Positions 19,343-22,817 of a stretch of 22,817 nt of DNA are shown one piece after another. This DNA comes from Apostichopus parvimensis (lineage: Eukaryota > Echinodermata > Holothuroidea > Aspidochirotida > Stichopodidae), in the NCBI GenBank assembly GCA_000934455.1, contig KN894090.1, positions 322-23,138 of the forward strand. Reading direction: 5' to 3'. Under the pieces are notes generated by a model. It was not told the origin of the DNA. It did not search any database and worked only from the letters and a program-made list of their open reading frames with translations. The position numbers and the translations under genes are program-made. Positions within the stretch are counted from its first letter, which is position 1. Each line of letters opens with the position of its first letter.

Positions 19343-20113
19343 AGGCCTTGTTCACATTTGAGATCGCATCGAGTTCGGATCCTGTTTTTCCCTGAGATAG
19401 ATAAAAAAGCTGACCTGGACACATCCATATTTGAGAACGAAAGGTGGATCAAAGACGAATATAATATAATCACAAAAAGAGGCAGTGATTGTTTAAAATT
19501 CACTGCAGTTGTGTGTGAGAGTTTTGTTCAAGAACCCAGAGATCTCGGGTCACTTGATCCCCAAGCGTCCACACTACAATGCCACTATGCCAGGATCCTC
19601 CCCCAAAGGGAGATCACGATTGCGAGGTCTGATCCTGAGCGCAACACGATTTTGATTGCCCTTGAGGTCAGACAGACCCATGCTGAGCTCATCAGGTGTT
19701 ACAGATTGTATAGCTCCAGCTCAGTGCATTTAATGATATTGACATATGATAGGCCATTGTGATAAGCCGCGCCCCGTTGTTTGGCTAACTGGATGTGCGC
19801 TGAACAGTTGTGCCACTGCTTGAAGTGCGCGCAAGAGGTGAGTTTACATAAAAAGGCGGGGGAAACCTTCAGTGAGTGACATAATGACACTCATTATAGG
19901 TAGGCTTAGACTGGAGATATAGGCGTGGTTAAAACAATGTGGGTGGGCTTTAATGTGCGTCCAGGAAGGAGCTGGATAAAGAAATACATAAGTGTTAACC
20001 CACCCCTATAATTTATGATTATTTAGTGTGCTGAGGATGGAGCTAGCGCTGTAACACCTGATCGCTGCATGAGTTCAGATCCTCGTTGCGTTCTCAAATG
20101 TGAACAAGACCTT
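19343..20113. mobile_element. Non-autonomous DNA transposon with about 30-bp inverted ends
   Basis: The left end AGGCCTTGTTCACATTTGAG (from 19343) is matched by the reverse complement of the right end ending at 20113, and the match continues through CGCA and CGAG with few mismatches. A second internal inverted match (CATCAGGTGTTACAG near 19689 against CTGTAACACCTGAT near 20049) supports a long fold-back structure. The 134-codon open frame at 19358-19762 starts inside the left end and shows no transposase motif, so I do not call it a gene. The target-site duplication is unclear. Confidence 0.6.
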
Positions 20114-21975
20114 CAACCCAGGCTCTGGAAAAATTTGGTAATTACAGTTATTACAATAATAATTACTCAACTGAAATCTGAGATCCCTGTGCACACAAAA
20201 CGGCGAAGCCCTCGCCAGCCCATCCCACTTGTTTACCATTTTATTATTTCATAACTAAAGAAAGAAATATATATTCGTCCCAGGGGCGTAGCTGTAGACT
20301 GCTGTTTTTGTCCAATGTTTCTCTAGGGGAGGGGCATGCATCCGATTTCTTACGTCACTGATCTGTCTAAACGCCATCATTCCGTTACAATAGATGCACG
20401 GAGCTGTGTATAACTAGTGTATGGATCTGAACACAGACGCAAGGCGATCCGCCTTCAAATACTGTAGCCCCGCCCACCTTGAAATGAGGTCAGAGCGTTG
20501 CGTGCCTAAGTTGGTCACGTGACACTCTTGGGAGAATTGACTGCACAACAACTTAACCGAACGCACATCCAACAAGAACTTGAAGAAGGCCGATGCACCA
20601 TAACCGTTGTCTTACCAACAAGTTTTGACGGATGTTATTGTAGCCTTTGGCTTATTAATTCATCTTGATTTTAAGTTTAAACAACCGTGAACGGGAATGA
20701 AGAAAAAGAAAACATTACGAATGGTGCCTTGGCGGTTAGACTTAAATTAGCTGATGTGCTACTAAGCACTGCAGTGTTACTGTTACTTGTTAGTATTCTT
20801 ACTTGTTACTTATGTTAGGTTACTCTTACTAGTCTTACTAACGAGGTTCAGCCGTTAGCGTTACTAGTACTAGTGTTAGTGTTAGATGCTGACTAGGGCA
20901 ATTGCAAAGTATTTTTGAGTGAGCCCAAGACCATCTATCATTCAGCAGTGTGTGTGTGGATATGAACATGTCGCGTGTTTAGCTTGCCGATAGTAGCAGA
21001 ATTGGTTGGACTGATCTCCAGTCTGTATCACATGCTTAGCCAGCGTTATATTTGCCTGAATTACCATGTGAAAATAATTAACAGATGTAGGTTAGGCTTA
21101 GCCTAGGCCTAGGTTTTTGACAATTGTACAATAGAACTGCTCGATATTACTGCAGGAAGCCTAACGAAGGTAAAGTATACTTTATGTAGCAAACATAGGT
21201 CTCACTTACTCAGTCTAAGTTAAACTAGTCTAGGCCCAATGACTAATTACATCAGATTTGGTAGTGTTTAGTCCATTCATGGTTCAAAATTTGCTTATCA
21301 TGTTTTACTCAGACACCATAGAAACAAATAGGCTACTATGAAATAGCCTAGGCCCTAGGTTAAGTGACTTAAATGGGAATATGACTATGAGCTCTAGACT
21401 ACTATAGGCCTAGGCTAGGCCTGTATATTACAATATAGTCTACACCTGATCAGCATAGTGTGGAATCAGGGTAGTATAGACCTATCCAAATTAGGTGTCC
21501 CCGGGTTTACACTTCAGGTTTAATTTGCCTTGGTCCATGCTTTCTGTAAGACAGGTTGTTGTAAGGCTAACAAGGAGATGGCCATCTCTGCATTTCTTAG
21601 ATGCTCTGAAGAGAAATGACATATATTTCTCTAAAGTAATGTTTTTCTTTGGTGTCGTTCGTCGGGGCAGGGGAGGGAAGGAGATGATTCTGTAGTTATT
21701 GCAGAAGCAAGAATTAAGTGTGAGTTCAATTTCCTCTGCACTTTATCCGTCCACCAGCGGTACAACACAGAAGCATTTGTTATCATTCAGGAATGTGGCC
21801 CATATAGGCCTAAGTAATGCCTTGTTCCATGCTACCAATCATCCATCTTCTAAGCTACTTCCAACTTTCAAAGATTTTGATTTCCCCCGCACCCTCTTAT
21901 AAAGCAAGCTAGACTCCGCCACATATGTGTGTTGTTTGTGACAACCATTCCCTTCACTTTGAAGATTTCTTACAG
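20114..21975. other. Upstream region of the last gene; low-complexity and repeat-like sequence
   Basis: At 20279-20300 CCCAGGGGCGTAGCTGTAGAC resembles the end of a DNA transposon. An E-box CACGTG occurs near 20517, in a less AT-rich stretch that could be the promoter of the gene starting at 22004. A TTAGTGTTAC-rich stretch runs from about 20775 to 20887, and the interval 21090-21425 is rich in TAGGCC/CCTAGG words. No coding exon recognised. Confidence 0.4.
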
Positions 21976-22003
21976 AACAAAATAATACTCCTGTGTTAAA
22001 GAG
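21976..22003 (+). other. 5' leader part of the first coding exon of the last gene
   Basis: Lies after the acceptor GATTTCTTACAG ending at 21975. An in-frame TAA at 21983-21985 precedes the ATG at 22004. Confidence 0.55.
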
Positions 22004-22120
22004 ATGACTCATACAGTGGCTAAGCTTCTTCCATGGAGCTCTGTGAAGGGCCATGTAGAGGGTCTGCTGAAGAAACTGGACCCTGAAGATGTTATGGTCA
22101 TGGTCCCCTATGGTCTGCAG
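22004..22120 (+). CDS. First coding exon of an unidentified gene (39 codons)
   Basis: Starts at ATG 22004, with a TAA seven codons upstream in frame, and ends at a strong phase-0 donor, CTGCAG|GTAAAT. The peptide begins M-T-H-T-V-A-K-L-L-P-W-S-S-V and continues with a charged helix-like stretch, K-K-L-D-P-E-D, then a hydrophobic V-M-V-M-V-P-Y. It has the composition of an ordinary conserved intracellular protein. I cannot name it. No signal peptide. The next exon probably starts at 22801. Confidence 0.7.
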
Positions 22121-22800
22121 GTAAATTATTAATTACTAAGCATCCCTGATCAGAAAGGGGAAAAAATGAAAAAAGGAAGTAGAACATAACATAATATCTT
22201 CTAGATCCCCAAGGCACCAACAGCTTGTTCTCTCTGCCCCTTTCTATTGACTTTTGCAGACACATCCTGGAATTTATACAAAGGTGGTATATATGTCTTG
22301 AAGACTTCGTGGAGGTTTCCTTGATATTTGGAGCCCCCCCCCTCCTTTGGCACATGCTAAGTTGCTTTACCTGCCTATTGGATAATCGAACCCTTGATAA
22401 ATGGTATTGATAAGCATTTAGAGAATTAACTGTAGAATTATTATTATTTTTATTTGAATTTTGTTACAAGGCTACCTGCATTTTTTTCCCTCTGTGAATA
22501 AGTGAGTTTTAAAATATTTTGACACACAAAAATATTAAACACACATTAACTGAACTTCAGTCTGCCGTTGCCAGATGCAAAATACCACAAAGTTTGAATA
22601 AAAAATTCATATCTTCTCTAATTACAAAATGCTATGAGGCCATGACTTTGATTACAGATGCAAACAATTTCAACCAGTTTTTATTTTGCAATAAACTGCG
22701 GGCACCAACATATATATCCCTTGAGCATCAAATATTAGTATGATTAATTCACATCTCAGGGCAATCCTTCATCTGTGTCATCTCTTTTCGCTTTTTGTAG
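22121..22800 (+). other. Intron of the last gene
   Basis: Bounded by GTAAAT and a pyrimidine-rich acceptor, TTTTCGCTTTTTGTAG, ending at 22800. An open frame at 22519-22743 lies within it. It has a protein-like composition and a possible acceptor TTCAG at 22560, but ends in a stop and is not claimed as an exon. Confidence 0.5.
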
Positions 22801-22817
22801 CTTGTTCACTCCTTTCG
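22801..22817 (+). CDS. Start of a second coding exon, cut by the window edge
   Basis: Follows a good acceptor at 22800. Reading in phase 0 from the previous exon gives L-V-H-S-F and continues off the window without a stop. Too short to identify. Confidence 0.5.

Noticed and set aside
19358..19762. 134-residue transposase gene
   Set aside because: It begins within the terminal inverted repeat and shows no catalytic motif or zinc finger that I can recognise.

Overview
The window is animal nuclear DNA: AT-rich, gene-poor, and full of short interspersed repeats. It has spliced coding exons with GT/AG borders, a retroposed sequence with a U2 snRNA head, a tRNA-headed SINE, TTAA-flanked MITEs and poly-G runs of up to 20 bases. 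The texture fits a marine invertebrate, with an echinoderm or other invertebrate deuterostome as my best guess. No gene proves the lineage. Nothing looks bacterial, viral or organellar.

Layout on the + strand. (1) 633-2944: three consecutive exons, each coding for one copy of a roughly 140-150 residue extracellular-type domain. All are bounded by phase-1 introns, and each copy has four conserved cysteines. The gene is open at both ends. (2) 2945-8600: no convincing gene. It holds a TTAA-flanked MITE, a tRNA-derived SINE, a degenerate tandem repeat, a 194-bp U2-headed retroposed sequence inside a 13-bp target-site duplication, and a repeat ending in a near-perfect 33-bp hairpin. (3) 8592-9025 and 11058-11493: two sharply bounded, nearly identical direct copies. 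Each holds an acceptor-preceded, phase-1 open stretch ending in a stop. These could be duplicated terminal exons of gene 1 or simply a repeat family. A LINE-like 3' end and a 105-bp minisatellite lie between them. (4) 11786-15827: a compact promoter (CCAAT box on the opposite strand, octamer, perfect CRE, TATA), a short ATG-free leader ending at a splice donor, a 3-kb intron, and a single coding exon for an unrecognised 265-residue protein with an N-myristoylation-type start. (5) 15999-21975: mostly repeats and DNA-transposon relics, including the second TTAA MITE in inverse orientation. (6) 21976-22817: the start of a third gene. Its first coding exon (39 codons) begins after an in-frame stop, and a second exon probably starts at 22801 and runs off the window.

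The three gene fragments share a strand, but nothing shows that they work together. The points most worth following are the four-cysteine module encoded one exon per domain, the U2-headed retroposon and the promoter-plus-leader model for the 265-residue protein.
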